Shown here: positions 1 through 9,360 of the stretch, in pieces | Numbering within the stretch: the first letter of the stretch is position 1 | Layout of the letters: the number at the start of each line of letters is the position of its first letter | NCBI RefSeq assembly: GCF_028128765.1 | Contig: NZ_LBJG01000024.1 | Coordinates: forward strand, 744,001 to 808,000 | DNA: 64,000 nt | Direction: 5' to 3' | Source: Bradyrhizobium sp. CCBAU 51627 | GTDB lineage: Bacteria; Pseudomonadota; Alphaproteobacteria; Rhizobiales; Xanthobacteraceae | The notes under the pieces: model-generated | Databases searched by the model: none | Seen by the model: the letters and a program-made list of their open reading frames with translations, nothing else | Told to the model about the DNA's origin: nothing | Program-made: the position numbers and the translations under genes

Positions 1-20
1 ACATTGTGGAGGAGGAGACG

Positions 21-1034
21 ATGAGAAAGTTGTCGCGACGCGGCGTGCTTCACGGGGGCGTTGGTATTGCACTTGGTCTTGCATATCCCTCGATTGTCAG
101 GGCCGAGCCGCAGTTCAAGTTGAAGTTCGCCAATATCATGCCGAAGGATCATCCGCTCAACACGCGGATGACGGAGGCGGCCGAGACGATCCTGAAGCTG
201 ACCGACGGACGTGTCGCAATCGATGTCTTTCCGAACAGTCAGCTTGGCACCGACGCAGATATGCTGAGCCAGCTGCGGTCGGGCGCGATCGAGTTCTTCG
301 CATCATCGGGCCTGATTGTAGCCACCCTTGTGCCGGTCGCCGCGATCACCGGAATCGGATTTGCCTTCGCGGACTATTCCCAGGTCTGGAACGCCGTCGA
401 CGGTCCTCTTGGAAAACACATCGTCGCGAGCTTCGCCAAGTCGAACATCGTTGCCTTCGAGAAGATGTGGGACAACGGCTTTCGGCAAACGACCTCGGCC
501 AAGAGCCCGATCAAGACGCCCGATGATCTAAAGGGCTTCAAGATCAGGGTGCCGCCGAGTCCGTTGTGGACGTCGCTGTTCAAATCCCTCGGCGCGTCGC
601 CGACCTCGATTCCGTGGGGCGAGACTTATTCCGCGCTCCAGACCAAGGTGGCCGACGGCCTCGAAAATCCGTTGGCGGGAATCTACTTCGCCAAGATGTA
701 CGAGGTCCAGAAGTACCTCTCCGAAACCAACCACATGTGGGACGGCTTCTGGTTCCTGGCAAACAAGCGGGCGTTTGACGGTATCCCGGCCTCGGACCGC
801 GATGTCGTCGTCAAGACGGTCAACGAGGCTGCAGTCAAGCAGCGCGCCGACGTCGCGGCGCTCAACAACTCGCTCCAGGGCGAATTGAGCACGAAGGGCC
901 TGGAGTTCATCAAGGTCGATACGGCCGCGTTCCGCTCCAAGCTGCAGCAGTCCGGCTTCTACGGCGAATGGAAGGCCAGGTACGGGGACGAAGCCTGGTC
1001 TCTTCTTGAGGCAGCGAGCGGGAAGCTCAGCTGA
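21..1034 (+). CDS. TRAP transporter substrate-binding protein (DctP family)
   Basis: Periplasmic solute-binding protein of a TRAP transporter; it captures an organic acid-type ligand and delivers it to the membrane subunit encoded next. The 337-aa protein opens with a twin-arginine type signal (SRRGVL at residues 5-10, hydrophobic stretch to about 24, likely cleavage after Ala28). The body has the DctP layout, with the conserved segment around GFRQTTSAKSPIKTPDDLKG, in which an arginine usually contacts the ligand carboxylate. The ATG at 21 is chosen over an in-frame GTG at 6 because GGAGGAGGAG at 8-17 is a ribosome binding site for it. The membrane subunit starts 7 nt after the stop, so the two form one operon. 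The substrate cannot be read from the sequence; the neighbours suggest a sugar acid or carboxylate. Confidence 0.93.
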   Translation: MRKLSRRGVLHGGVGIALGLAYPSIVRAEPQFKLKFANIMPKDHPLNTRMTEAAETILKLTDGRVAIDVFPNSQLGTDADMLSQLRSGAIEFFASSGLIVATLVPVAAITGIGFAFADYSQVWNAVDGPLGKHIVASFAKSNIVAFEKMWDNGFRQTTSAKSPIKTPDDLKGFKIRVPPSPLWTSLFKSLGASPTSIPWGETYSALQTKVADGLENPLAGIYFAKMYEVQKYLSETNHMWDGFWFLANKRAFDGIPASDRDVVVKTVNEAAVKQRADVAALNNSLQGELSTKGLEFIKVDTAAFRSKLQQSGFYGEWKARYGDEAWSLLEAASGKLS

Positions 1035-1041
1035 GGGCACG

Positions 1042-2901
1042 ATGGCGGTGACCGACGAACCAGTGATGATCAGCGTTCGGCCGGGTCTTGGCCCAAGGCT
1101 GATAGCTTGCCTGATATCTCTCACCGAACTGTTCGCGGCCGCCGTCGTTGCGGTCGAAGTCGGAGTGTTGTCGATCGGCGTGATTGCCCGGTATGTCTTT
1201 CACGCGCCGATCGTCTGGACCGACGAACTCGCTCAGATCCTGTTCGTGTGGCTGTCCATGCTCGGCTCCGCCATCGCGCTGCACCGCGGCCAGCACATGC
1301 GCATGACGGCCCTTGTCGATCGTTTCGGCCCTTCGGCGCGGGCAAACTGCGAAACGGTGGCGTTGTTGGCTTGCGTCGCCTTCATGGTCCTCATGCTCTG
1401 GCCGGCGATCGACTACGCGCATGAGGAGTCGTTTGTGATTACGCCGGCGCTGGAGTTGCCGGGATCGATACGCGCAGCGGCGCTGCCTGTGGGCCTCGTC
1501 CTGATGGTCGTCTTCGCGCTCGCAAAGGTCGGTTCGATTGCACGACAGCGGTTGGTGACCGCCTTTTGCCTGGTGGCCGGCGTCACTGCGCTCGTGTGGT
1601 TGTCTCGCGGCTTCTTCCTGGGCCTCGGAAACCTCAACCTCGTGCTGTTCTTCGTGGGCCTGGTCGGCGTGGCCGTGTTTCTCGGCGTGCCCATCGCATT
1701 CGCGTTCGGCACGGCTGCACTCGGATATATCGGCCTTGCAACCAATTCGCCCGTTCTGACGATTGCCGGGCGGATGGACGAAGGGATGTCGCATCTGATC
1801 CTGCTCGCCGTTCCGCTCTTCGTGTTCCTTGGATACCTGATGGAACTCACAGGGATGGCGAAGGCGATGGTCGACTTCCTTGCTGCATTGCTCGGGCACG
1901 TCAGAGGGGGGTTGAGCTATGTGCTGATCGGCGCGATGTACCTGGTTTCCGGTATCTCCGGTTCGAAGACCGCGGACATGGCTGCCGTCGCACCCTCGCT
2001 GCTGCCCGAAATGAGGAGGCGGGGGCAAAAGAGCGGCGAACTCGTCGCCTTGCTCGCCGCGACCGGCGCCCAGACCGAGACCATCCCGCCCAGCCTCGTG
2101 TTGATCACGATCGGCTCGGTAACCAGCGTGTCGATCGCGGCGCTCTTTACAGGGGGCTTGGTACCGGCGGTCGTCCTCGGTCTCTTCCTGGCCATGGTCG
2201 TTTGGTGGAGGAACAGGCGAGAGGATCTCTCGCACATCTCGAAGCCGCCGCGGCGGGATGTTCTCCGCGCGTTTCTCTTCGCGCTCCCCGCGCTCGCGCT
2301 TCCGTTCATCATCAGAGCGGCGGTCGTCGAGGGCGTGGCCACGGCCACGGAAGTCTCGACCATCGGTATCGCATACTCGGTCATCGTTGGCCTTTTGATC
2401 TATCGCCGGTGCGACTGGTCGAAATTTCCAAAGATGCTGATCGACACGGCCGCGCTATCGGGCGCCATTTTGTTCATCATCGGTGCCGCGACAACCGTCG
2501 CCTGGTGTTTGACGCAGTCGGGGTTTTCGCGCGATCTCGCAAAGGTCATGGCGTCGCTTCCCGGCGGCGGCCCGACCTTCATGGCCGTGTCGATCCTGAT
2601 GTTCATCGTCCTGGGGAGCGTGCTGGAGGGAATACCGGCGCTCGTGCTTTTCGCTCCTCTTATGTTCCCGATTGCGAAGGCTGTCGGGCTTCACGAGGTG
2701 CACTATGCGATGGTGATCATCCTGGCGATGGGAATGGGACTCTTCCTTCCGCCATTCGGCGTCGGCTATTACGCAGCTTGCGCGATCGGTCGCGCCGATC
2801 CGGCGGAAGGCATTCGTCCCTTGATGGGATACATGCTGGCGCTGCTTGCCGGCCTCGTCGTGGTCGCGTTCATCCCCTGGCTCTCGATCGGCCTTCTTTA
2901 G
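1042..2901 (+). CDS. TRAP transporter fused permease, DctQ-DctM
   Basis: Inner-membrane part of the TRAP system: sodium- or proton-driven uptake of the ligand held by the preceding binding protein. The 619-aa protein is a fusion. Residues about 1-170 form the small four-helix DctQ domain (WTDELAQILFVWLSMLGSA is typical of it), and residues about 190-619 form the large DctM subunit with many membrane helices and the GSKTADMAAVAPSLLPEM segment of the family. The ATG at 1042 has GAGGG five bases upstream. The longer in-frame start at 1006 would overlap the binding protein and lacks such a site. A gap of about 70 nt separates it from transketolase. Confidence 0.92.
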   Translation: MAVTDEPVMISVRPGLGPRLIACLISLTELFAAAVVAVEVGVLSIGVIARYVFHAPIVWTDELAQILFVWLSMLGSAIALHRGQHMRMTALVDRFGPSARANCETVALLACVAFMVLMLWPAIDYAHEESFVITPALELPGSIRAAALPVGLVLMVVFALAKVGSIARQRLVTAFCLVAGVTALVWLSRGFFLGLGNLNLVLFFVGLVGVAVFLGVPIAFAFGTAALGYIGLATNSPVLTIAGRMDEGMSHLILLAVPLFVFLGYLMELTGMAKAMVDFLAALLGHVRGGLSYVLIGAMYLVSGISGSKTADMAAVAPSLLPEMRRRGQKSGELVALLAATGAQTETIPPSLVLITIGSVTSVSIAALFTGGLVPAVVLGLFLAMVVWWRNRREDLSHISKPPRRDVLRAFLFALPALALPFIIRAAVVEGVATATEVSTIGIAYSVIVGLLIYRRCDWSKFPKMLIDTAALSGAILFIIGAATTVAWCLTQSGFSRDLAKVMASLPGGGPTFMAVSILMFIVLGSVLEGIPALVLFAPLMFPIAKAVGLHEVHYAMVIILAMGMGLFLPPFGVGYYAACAIGRADPAEGIRPLMGYMLALLAGLVVVAFIPWLSIGLL

Positions 2902-2972
2902 CGCCTTAGCCTCGCATGATCTGATCGGACGGCGAAGGAACATTCACAGACGTGAACACACAAGGGTTAAAC

Positions 2973-5000
2973 ATGACTATCGTGCCGCAAACACCCGTAT
3001 CTCGAGATCAAGACCTGGATCGGGCGATGGCCAATGCAATCAGGATGCTCTCTCTCGACGCCATCGAGAATGCCAGCGACGGTCATCCTGGTGCACCGCT
3101 TGGTTGTTCCGAGATCGCTACCGTCCTGTTCACGCGCCATCTCAAGTTCAACCCCGCCGATCCGACCTGGATCGATCGCGACAGATTCATCCTGAGCAAC
3201 GGTCATGGATCGATGTTGCTCTATTCGTTGCTGTACCTGAGCGGGTACGAGGCGATCGACATCGAGCAGATCAAGCGCTTCCGTACGCTCGGCTCCATCT
3301 GTCATGGTCATCCGGAATATGCGGTCGAGCACGGTATCGAAGTCACCACCGGGCCTCTGGGGCAGGGATTCGCCAATGGCGTGGGCATGGCCATCGCCGA
3401 AGAATATCTGCGCCGGATGCTCGGCTCCGACCTGCTCGAACACTTCACTTATGTCATCGCGGGTGACGGTTGCCTGATGGAAGGGGTCGCCCAGGAAGCG
3501 CTCGCACTGGCTGGCCATCTTCGTCTCGGAAAACTAGTCGTTCTCTGGGACGACAATTCGATGACCGACGACGGCAGCACGGACCTGTCGACCAGTGAAG
3601 ATATTCGGACGCGCTTCCGGGCGGCGGGTTGGCAGGTCCTGGATGCGAACGGACACGATTTCGAATCGGTCGACGTCGCGATCGCGCACGCGAAATCCGA
3701 TCCGAGGCCCAGCCTCATTGCATGTGCGACGGTGATCGGACGCGGGTTCCCGCGGCTCGAGGGAAAGCGGGGCGCGCATGGCGGGCGCGTTTTCAAGGAG
3801 GATACGCAAGCCGCTCGCGCACGACTTGGCTGGACCAGTCCGCCCTTCGTTGTCCCTTCCGAGGTCCTGAACGGCTGGCGGAGCCTGGTCAGCGCGCGCA
3901 ATACGGAACGGTACGATACCTGGAAGTCGCGGGTCTGCAAACTCGCGCCTGAGCGACGCGCGCTTTTGGAACGCCTGGCGCGCCGCAAGATGCCTGCGGA
4001 CTGGCAGGCTCCCTTGCGGCAATACAAGAAGTCCGCGCTTTCCTTGCCGGCCCAACCATCCATCCTGTCGTCCGGCGAGGCCGTGGCGACGTTGTTCGAC
4101 GTATTTCCGGAATTGCTGAGCGGCGCGCCGGATCTCGAGGGGCCGACCTGTCACAAACGAGACCTGCAGGCGTTCACGGCGACTGAGCGCAGTGGGCGCT
4201 TTGTGCATTATGGCGTCCGCGAACACGCGATGGGATCGATCATGAACGGGATGGCCGCTCACGGCGGAATCATGCCGATCGGGGCGACCTATCTCGCCTT
4301 CTCCGATTACTTGCGGCCCGCCATTAGGATGGCAGCCCTGATGGGGTTGCCCGTCGTCTTTATCAACAGTCACGATTCCATCGGTATCGGGCAGAACGGC
4401 CCGACGCATCAGCCGGTCGAATTCCTGGCCTCACTAAGGGCCATCCCCAATATTCTGGTGCTCCGTCCCGCGGATGCCGTCGAGGTCGCGGAGTGTTGGG
4501 AGATGGCGCTGTCGCGGCGCGATGGTCCTTCGTCCTTCATCCTGTCACGGCAAGCCCTGCGGCCGGTAAGGACCGCGCACTCGAACGAGAATTTGAGCGC
4601 GCGCGGTGGCTATGTTCTGGCCGAAGCCACAGGCGGGGCACGGCGGGTTACGCTGCTGGCGACCGGGTCCGAGGTCGCCGTCGCGCTCGATGCGAAGGGA
4701 CTTCTCGAGAAGCAGAACATTCCGACCGCGGTGGTATCGATGCCGTGCTGGGAGGCATTCGAGCAGCAAGAAGTGAGTTATCGACAAAGCGTTCTTGGAA
4801 AGGACGTGCTGCGCGTAGGCATTGAGGCCGCCGTCCGGCTCGGGTGGGAGCGCTATATCGGAGACGCCGGCATCTTTGTCGGCATGTCAGGCTTTGGAGC
4901 CTCGGGGCCGGGCGAGGAACTGTTCCGCCATTTCGGGATTACGGCGGAGAACATTGTGACCAAGGTCCTGCAACGTCTTGAGTCCGGCAAGCAATCGTGA
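2973..5000 (+). CDS. tkt: Transketolase
   Basis: Thiamine-diphosphate enzyme that moves two-carbon ketol units between sugar phosphates. The 675-aa length is usual for single-chain transketolase. Visible signatures are GHPGAPLG near residue 40, SNGHGSMLLY near 80, CHGHPE near 112, the diphosphate/metal-binding GDGCLMEG near 164, and in the pyrimidine domain VREHAMGSIMNGMAAHGG and SHDSIGIGQNGPTHQP. The usual THDS is SHDS here. The ATG at 2973 with AAGG upstream is preferred; a GTG at 2952 is also in frame. Its place after TRAP genes and before HAD and ALDH genes suggests a dedicated copy for the imported substrate rather than the housekeeping enzyme; this is inferred. Confidence 0.92.
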   Translation: MTIVPQTPVSRDQDLDRAMANAIRMLSLDAIENASDGHPGAPLGCSEIATVLFTRHLKFNPADPTWIDRDRFILSNGHGSMLLYSLLYLSGYEAIDIEQIKRFRTLGSICHGHPEYAVEHGIEVTTGPLGQGFANGVGMAIAEEYLRRMLGSDLLEHFTYVIAGDGCLMEGVAQEALALAGHLRLGKLVVLWDDNSMTDDGSTDLSTSEDIRTRFRAAGWQVLDANGHDFESVDVAIAHAKSDPRPSLIACATVIGRGFPRLEGKRGAHGGRVFKEDTQAARARLGWTSPPFVVPSEVLNGWRSLVSARNTERYDTWKSRVCKLAPERRALLERLARRKMPADWQAPLRQYKKSALSLPAQPSILSSGEAVATLFDVFPELLSGAPDLEGPTCHKRDLQAFTATERSGRFVHYGVREHAMGSIMNGMAAHGGIMPIGATYLAFSDYLRPAIRMAALMGLPVVFINSHDSIGIGQNGPTHQPVEFLASLRAIPNILVLRPADAVEVAECWEMALSRRDGPSSFILSRQALRPVRTAHSNENLSARGGYVLAEATGGARRVTLLATGSEVAVALDAKGLLEKQNIPTAVVSMPCWEAFEQQEVSYRQSVLGKDVLRVGIEAAVRLGWERYIGDAGIFVGMSGFGASGPGEELFRHFGITAENIVTKVLQRLESGKQS

Positions 5001-5229
5001 GGGCCGATCCGGCCGTCAGTTGAGCGCGACGCGGACGGCCGGGAAACGAGACCAGCACACGATCGCGCCCGGCGAGGTTTGCCCGGCCGATCCTCCAGTT
5101 TCCCGTGTTCCTCTCCTGCATGCAGGCTGTCTGTCGATCTACTGACCGGCAGCCCGGAGGCGCCTTTAGGTCGCTTTCGTTCCACGGGTAAGGGGCGGTC
5201 AAGTCACGCGGCCGGTCCGGTCGCGAGGC
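5001..5229. other. Intergenic region after transketolase
   Basis: No credible gene is seen. The spacer ends in the promoter/operator described at 5230-5257, which starts a new transcription unit for the dehalogenase-like and aldehyde dehydrogenase genes. Confidence 0.5.
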
Positions 5230-5257
5230 TTGACAGAAATAATGCATACATTAATAA
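5230..5257 (+). promoter_or_regulatory. Sigma70-type promoter with embedded GntR operator
   Basis: TTGACA at 5230-5235 and TAATAA at 5252-5257 are separated by 16 bases and form a good -35/-10 pair. The palindrome TAATGCATACATTA (5240-5253) fills the spacer. A repressor bound there would block RNA polymerase directly. The same palindrome recurs at 9317-9330 and 11807-11820 near the FCD-type GntR gene. Confidence 0.65.
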
Positions 5258-5313
5258 ATTCAAAGACGCGTTTGGCGGATTTGGGACCCTGGCCGCAGCT
5301 GAGGGAGCCGGTG

Positions 5314-6033
5314 ATGAAGAGTTCGATCCAGAGAGTGAAGGCGATCGTGTTCGATACGTTCGGCACGGTGGTGGACTGGCGTGGAAGTATCATTCGCGAC
5401 CTCTCGGCGTGGGGAGAATCCGAAGGGATCAAGGCGGATTGGGCCGCCTTGGCCGACAAGTGGCGGGGACGGTACGAACCCGAGAAGGATCGGGTCAGGA
5501 CCGGGGAAATCGCCTGGACCAATCTCGACGAGCTCCACGCTCATGCCCTCGATCAGGTGCTGGCTGAACTTGACCTGGAGATCCTGTCAGCGGAGCAGCG
5601 CCGGCACATCAACCGCGTATGGCACAGGCTCGAAGGCTGGCCCGATGCGGTCGAGGGGCTCACCCGTATCAAGCGCCGCTACGTCATCGGCCCATTGTCG
5701 AACGGGAATGTTGCGCTGCTCGTCAATATGGCGAAGCATGCCGGACTGCCGTGGGACAATGTCTTCTCTTGCGAGCTGTTTCGGCACTACAAGCCACATC
5801 CCGAGACCTATCTCGGCGTGTGCCGGCTCATGTATCTCGATCCGGCGGAGGTCATGATGTGCGCGGCGCACAATGGCGACCTCGCTGCTGCCCGTGCGGC
5901 TGGCCTGAAAACGGCGTTCATCCCGCGTCCGACCGAGCATGGTCCGGGCCAGAAGACCGATCTCGAGCCGACGCAGGATTGGGACGTCGTGGCCAACGAC
6001 ATTATCCAGCTTGCCGAGCGCGTCGGCGCTTAG
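5314..6033 (+). CDS. Haloacid dehalogenase type II-like HAD hydrolase
   Basis: HAD-superfamily hydrolase resembling L-2-haloacid dehalogenases. The 239-aa protein has motif I FDTFGTVVDWRG, in which Asp14 is the expected nucleophile, the motif II region GPLSNGNVALL, the lysine of CELFRHYKPHPETYL, and the acidic motif III region MMCAAHNGDLAAARAAG. DTFGT is typical of the type II dehalogenase branch, but many relatives act on phosphorylated or other substrates, so the reaction is uncertain. ATG 5314 (or the adjoining GTG 5311) is chosen for GAGGGAG at 5301-5307. It lies 45 nt before the aldehyde dehydrogenase and shares its operator-controlled promoter. Confidence 0.85.
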   Translation: MKSSIQRVKAIVFDTFGTVVDWRGSIIRDLSAWGESEGIKADWAALADKWRGRYEPEKDRVRTGEIAWTNLDELHAHALDQVLAELDLEILSAEQRRHINRVWHRLEGWPDAVEGLTRIKRRYVIGPLSNGNVALLVNMAKHAGLPWDNVFSCELFRHYKPHPETYLGVCRLMYLDPAEVMMCAAHNGDLAAARAAGLKTAFIPRPTEHGPGQKTDLEPTQDWDVVANDIIQLAERVGA

Positions 6034-6078
6034 ATACACGCCAGTCTGCGGGCCCAGTTGAGAACAGGATAGAGCGCA

Positions 6079-7560
6079 ATGCAATTCTACAAGATGTTCA
6101 TCGGCGGCGAATGGGTCGAGGCGGTCGGCGGCGAACGCTTCGAGTCTCTCAATCCTTTCACGGGCAAGGCCTGGGCAACGATCCCGCGGGGAAAGCCTGA
6201 GGATGTCGACCGGGCCGTGGAAGCGGCCAAGGCGGCATTCAGAACGGGGCCATGGCCAAAGCTGACGGCCACCGAGCGCGGACATCTCCTCCGACGCCTC
6301 GGCGATCTCGTCGCCGAACACGCCGAGCAACTCGCTCGAACCGAGGTGACGGACAACGGCAAGCTCATCAACGAGATGGCGTTCCAGCTGAAGTACATTC
6401 CGCAGTGGTATTACTATTTCGGGGGCCTGGCCGATAAGGTCCAGGGCGCTGTCATCCCGATCGACAAGCCGCAGACATTCAATTTCACGCGGCAGGAGGC
6501 CCTCGGCGTATGCGTCGGCATCACCGCCTGGAATTCGCCGCTTCTGCTTCTCGCCTACAAGCTCGCGCCGGCGCTCGCCGCGGGAAACACCTTCGTCGCA
6601 AAGCCGTCTGAGTTCACGTCCGCCTCAACGCTGGAGTTCGCGAAGCTTGTGGACAAGGCCGGCTTTCCGCCGGGCGTTTTCAACGTGGTTACCGGGTTTG
6701 GAGGTGAGATCGGCGATGCTCTGATCTCGCATGCCGATGTTGCAAAGATTGCTTTCACCGGAAGCGAGGCCACCGGGCGCCGAATCGGCGAGCTGGCCGC
6801 ACGCAGCTTCAAGAAAGTAACGCTCGAACTCGGCGGCAAGTCGCCTCACATCGTGTTCGACGATGCCGAGATCGACAACGCGGTCAAAGGCGTCATCTCG
6901 GGGATTTTCGCTGCGACCGGTCAGACATGCATCGCCGGTTCACGTCTCCTCGTTCATCGGAGCATCCACGACCAGTTCGTGGAGCGCGTTGTCGCGTTTG
7001 CCGGACAGGCCAAGAAGGGCGATCCGCTGCTGGCCAGCACTCAGGTCGGTCCCGTCACGACGCCGCCTCAATATCGAAAGATTCTCGATTACATCGATGT
7101 CGCGAAGGGCGAGGGCGCGACCTGCGTGCTGGGTGGCGGGCCGGCGACCGGGCCCGACATCGGAGAGGGCGGTTGCTTCGTCGAACCGACGATATTCACC
7201 GGTGTGCAAAACCGGATGCGCATTGCCCAGGAAGAGGTCTTCGGTCCCGTTCTGGCGTGCATTCCCTTCGACGACGACGAGGAAGCGATCGCGATCGCGA
7301 ACGACACGACGTTCGGCCTTGCTGCGGGATTCTGGACGCAGGACATTCGAAGAGTCCTCCGGGTCTCGGAGCGACTTCAGGCTGGCACGGTGTGGGTCAA
7401 CACCTATCGTGTGATCAGCTATCTCTCGCCTCTCGGCGGCTACAAGCATTCGGGCATCGGCCGGGAGAATGGACTGGATTCGATCCAGAACTATCTCCAG
7501 ACCAAGAGCATCATGATTGGGACCGCGGAAGACGTGGTGGATCCCTTCGTGATGCGCTGA
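6079..7560 (+). CDS. NAD(P)-dependent aldehyde dehydrogenase
   Basis: Oxidises an aldehyde to the acid. The 493-aa protein is of normal family length. Glu250 in LELGGKSPHIVF is the general base and Cys284 in GQTCIAGSR is the nucleophile; the Rossmann glycines are in FTGSEATGRRIGE, and EEVFGPVLACIPF follows further on. A start at 6079 is supported by AGGA about nine bases upstream. It is downstream of the HAD gene in the same probable operon. The true aldehyde is unknown; the nearby GMC oxidoreductase could supply it by alcohol oxidation. Confidence 0.94.
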   Translation: MQFYKMFIGGEWVEAVGGERFESLNPFTGKAWATIPRGKPEDVDRAVEAAKAAFRTGPWPKLTATERGHLLRRLGDLVAEHAEQLARTEVTDNGKLINEMAFQLKYIPQWYYYFGGLADKVQGAVIPIDKPQTFNFTRQEALGVCVGITAWNSPLLLLAYKLAPALAAGNTFVAKPSEFTSASTLEFAKLVDKAGFPPGVFNVVTGFGGEIGDALISHADVAKIAFTGSEATGRRIGELAARSFKKVTLELGGKSPHIVFDDAEIDNAVKGVISGIFAATGQTCIAGSRLLVHRSIHDQFVERVVAFAGQAKKGDPLLASTQVGPVTTPPQYRKILDYIDVAKGEGATCVLGGGPATGPDIGEGGCFVEPTIFTGVQNRMRIAQEEVFGPVLACIPFDDDEEAIAIANDTTFGLAAGFWTQDIRRVLRVSERLQAGTVWVNTYRVISYLSPLGGYKHSGIGRENGLDSIQNYLQTKSIMIGTAEDVVDPFVMR

Positions 7561-7577
7561 CAGGCGTTGCGCCTCTA

Positions 7578-9206
7578 TCACCCGGCCTGATTGTTTGGCG
7601 GCTGTCGACCTCGGATCATGTCGGCAGCCTTTTCTGCGATCATAAGCGTCGTGGCGTACGTGTTCGCAGACGGCATCGTCGGCATGATCGAGGCGTCAAC
7701 GATCCGCAGGCCGTCAAGTCCGTGGACCCGAAGCTCGTTGTCCACGACGGCATCCGGATCGGTTGCCGGTCCCATGCGCGCAGTTCCGATGAGATGGTAG
7801 CAGGTGGTCCCGTTCCGATAGCTGTAGTCGAGCAGTTCGTCGTCGGTGGTCACGTCAGGGCCGGGCAGGGTCTCGTTCTGGAGATACTGCGCGAGTTCGG
7901 GCATCGACAGGAGTCGGCGGACCAGGCGGAGGCCGCCGATCGTGGCACGTCGATCCTGCGGGTCGCTGAGATAGTTCGGCTGAACGACCGGGTCCTCGAA
8001 GACGTCCGTGGAGCGGGCGCGCACATATCCCGTGCTTTGCGGGCGATGCGGCCAGGCGCCGGCCGACACGCCGGGATAGTCGTCCAGCACATAGACGGCG
8101 CCTTGCTTGTAGGAGCCGGGCGTGAACACGCATTGGAGGTCCGGCGCATCGAGTCCTTCGAATGATTTCCAAAACACATGGACTTGCGACGGGGACGTCG
8201 CCAGAATGTTGGGCAAGCCCATAGCCCAGCGGGCGATCTGCCCTCCAAGGCGTAGCCCGCGCGACAGTTCGTTCAATGTGACGACGTCGGGCCGGGCTTT
8301 CATGACAATCCGCACCGCATAGTGGTCGCGAAAGTTCGCTCCTACTCCGTTCAACTCGTGTCTCAAGGGGACACCCAAGGATGCAAGCGCGGGCGCCGGG
8401 CCGATGCCGGAAACCTGGAGCAGCCGTGCGGTATTGACGGTCCCCGTCGACAGGAGGACTTCGCGTCTCGCGCGAACTTCGTTTGGCGCGTCGCCGCGTC
8501 GACGCAGATACCGCACCGCCACTGCGCGACGCTGGTCGAGCACAATTTCGCTCGCGCGAACGTTGGTGCGGAGCTCCAGGTTTGACCGAGACAGGGCGGG
8601 CTTCAGGAATGCGCGCGCGCTGCTGACTCTCCAGCCCCGGTCGATCGTGCGCTGGAAGTATCCCACGCCCGCCTGATGGCCGTCATTATAGTCCGGATTT
8701 TGCGGAATGCCCGCGTTGATGCAACCGCGAATGAAGGCCTCGGAGACGGGGTGAAGCCAGTCCATTCGAGTGACCGGAATTGCTTCGCCTTGCTCGAGCC
8801 CCTTCTCGATATCCAACCGCCGCACCGAGCGACGGAAGTAGGGGAGGACGTCGTCCCAAGCCCACCCCCGGTTGCCCCGTTGGGCCCATCCATCGAAGTC
8901 AGCCGGTTGTCCGCGGTTGTAGACCATTCCGTTGATGGACGAGCCGCCGCCCAACGTGCGGCCCTGCGTTGTCGCGATCGGTCGGCCGCCGGTCCGCTCG
9001 GTCGGGTCCGTCTTGAACTGCCAGGTGCAGGTCGGATCGAACAGCGTCTTGATGAAACCGGCGGGCAGGTGGATGAAGGGGTTGCGATCGGGCGGCCCCG
9101 CCTCGAGCAGGCAAACCGTGGTGACGCCATCGGCCGTAAGCCGGTTCGCGAGGACGCATCCAGCGGCGCCGGCGCCAACGATCACGTAGTCGAATTCCTC
9201 GCTCAT
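7578..9206 (-). CDS. GMC family FAD-dependent oxidoreductase (choline/alcohol dehydrogenase-like)
   Basis: Flavoenzyme of the glucose-methanol-choline family, which oxidises an alcohol to the aldehyde. The 542-aa protein starts with the FAD-binding VIVGAGAAG (Gly11, 13, 16) and has GGGSSINGMVYNRG, the GMC signature GTVNTARLLQVSGIG, and the C-terminal catalytic His471 (CYHLIGTARMG) and Asn515 (MPSANTYAT). The start at 9206 is placed just before the dinucleotide-binding fold; the frame stays open for 52 codons upstream, but that segment runs through the operator region and has no family resemblance. It is divergent from the MFS gene, with the operator palindrome between them, and convergent with the ALDH gene. 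Confidence 0.93.
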   Translation of the reverse strand: MSEEFDYVIVGAGAAGCVLANRLTADGVTTVCLLEAGPPDRNPFIHLPAGFIKTLFDPTCTWQFKTDPTERTGGRPIATTQGRTLGGGSSINGMVYNRGQPADFDGWAQRGNRGWAWDDVLPYFRRSVRRLDIEKGLEQGEAIPVTRMDWLHPVSEAFIRGCINAGIPQNPDYNDGHQAGVGYFQRTIDRGWRVSSARAFLKPALSRSNLELRTNVRASEIVLDQRRAVAVRYLRRRGDAPNEVRARREVLLSTGTVNTARLLQVSGIGPAPALASLGVPLRHELNGVGANFRDHYAVRIVMKARPDVVTLNELSRGLRLGGQIARWAMGLPNILATSPSQVHVFWKSFEGLDAPDLQCVFTPGSYKQGAVYVLDDYPGVSAGAWPHRPQSTGYVRARSTDVFEDPVVQPNYLSDPQDRRATIGGLRLVRRLLSMPELAQYLQNETLPGPDVTTDDELLDYSYRNGTTCYHLIGTARMGPATDPDAVVDNELRVHGLDGLRIVDASIMPTMPSANTYATTLMIAEKAADMIRGRQPPNNQAG

Positions 9207-9313
9207 CGATCCATTCCGGCGCGTTTCGGCGTCGTCGACCCACGGTTTTCCCGACGGGGACCAAAGATGCAGTGAAAACAGCTTGATTTCCAGCCTTACA
9301 TTTGTAACGGTCG

Positions 9314-9333
9314 CATTAATGCATGCATTAATG
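9314..9333. promoter_or_regulatory. Perfect 20-bp palindromic operator
   Basis: CATTAATGCATGCATTAATG is a perfect 20-bp palindrome in the divergent spacer between the GMC oxidoreductase and MFS genes. Its core TAATGCATGCATTA (9317-9330) is shared, with one or two changes, with sites at 5240 and 11807. This symmetry fits a dimeric GntR/FCD repressor such as the one encoded at 10772-11515, and one site here could control both divergent genes. Confidence 0.65.
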
Positions 9334-9360
9334 AATGCCGTAAAGAAGGAGGAGGGGGCC

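Noticed and set aside
1027..2235. Long open frame (about 400 codons) on the minus strand
   Set aside because: It is antisense to the TRAP permease gene, made of charged low-complexity residues, and has no family pattern. GC-rich coding DNA often leaves such mirror frames.
6927..8165. Long plus-strand open frame across the ALDH and GMC genes
   Set aside because: It overlaps two well-supported genes in other frames, is Arg-rich and matches nothing.
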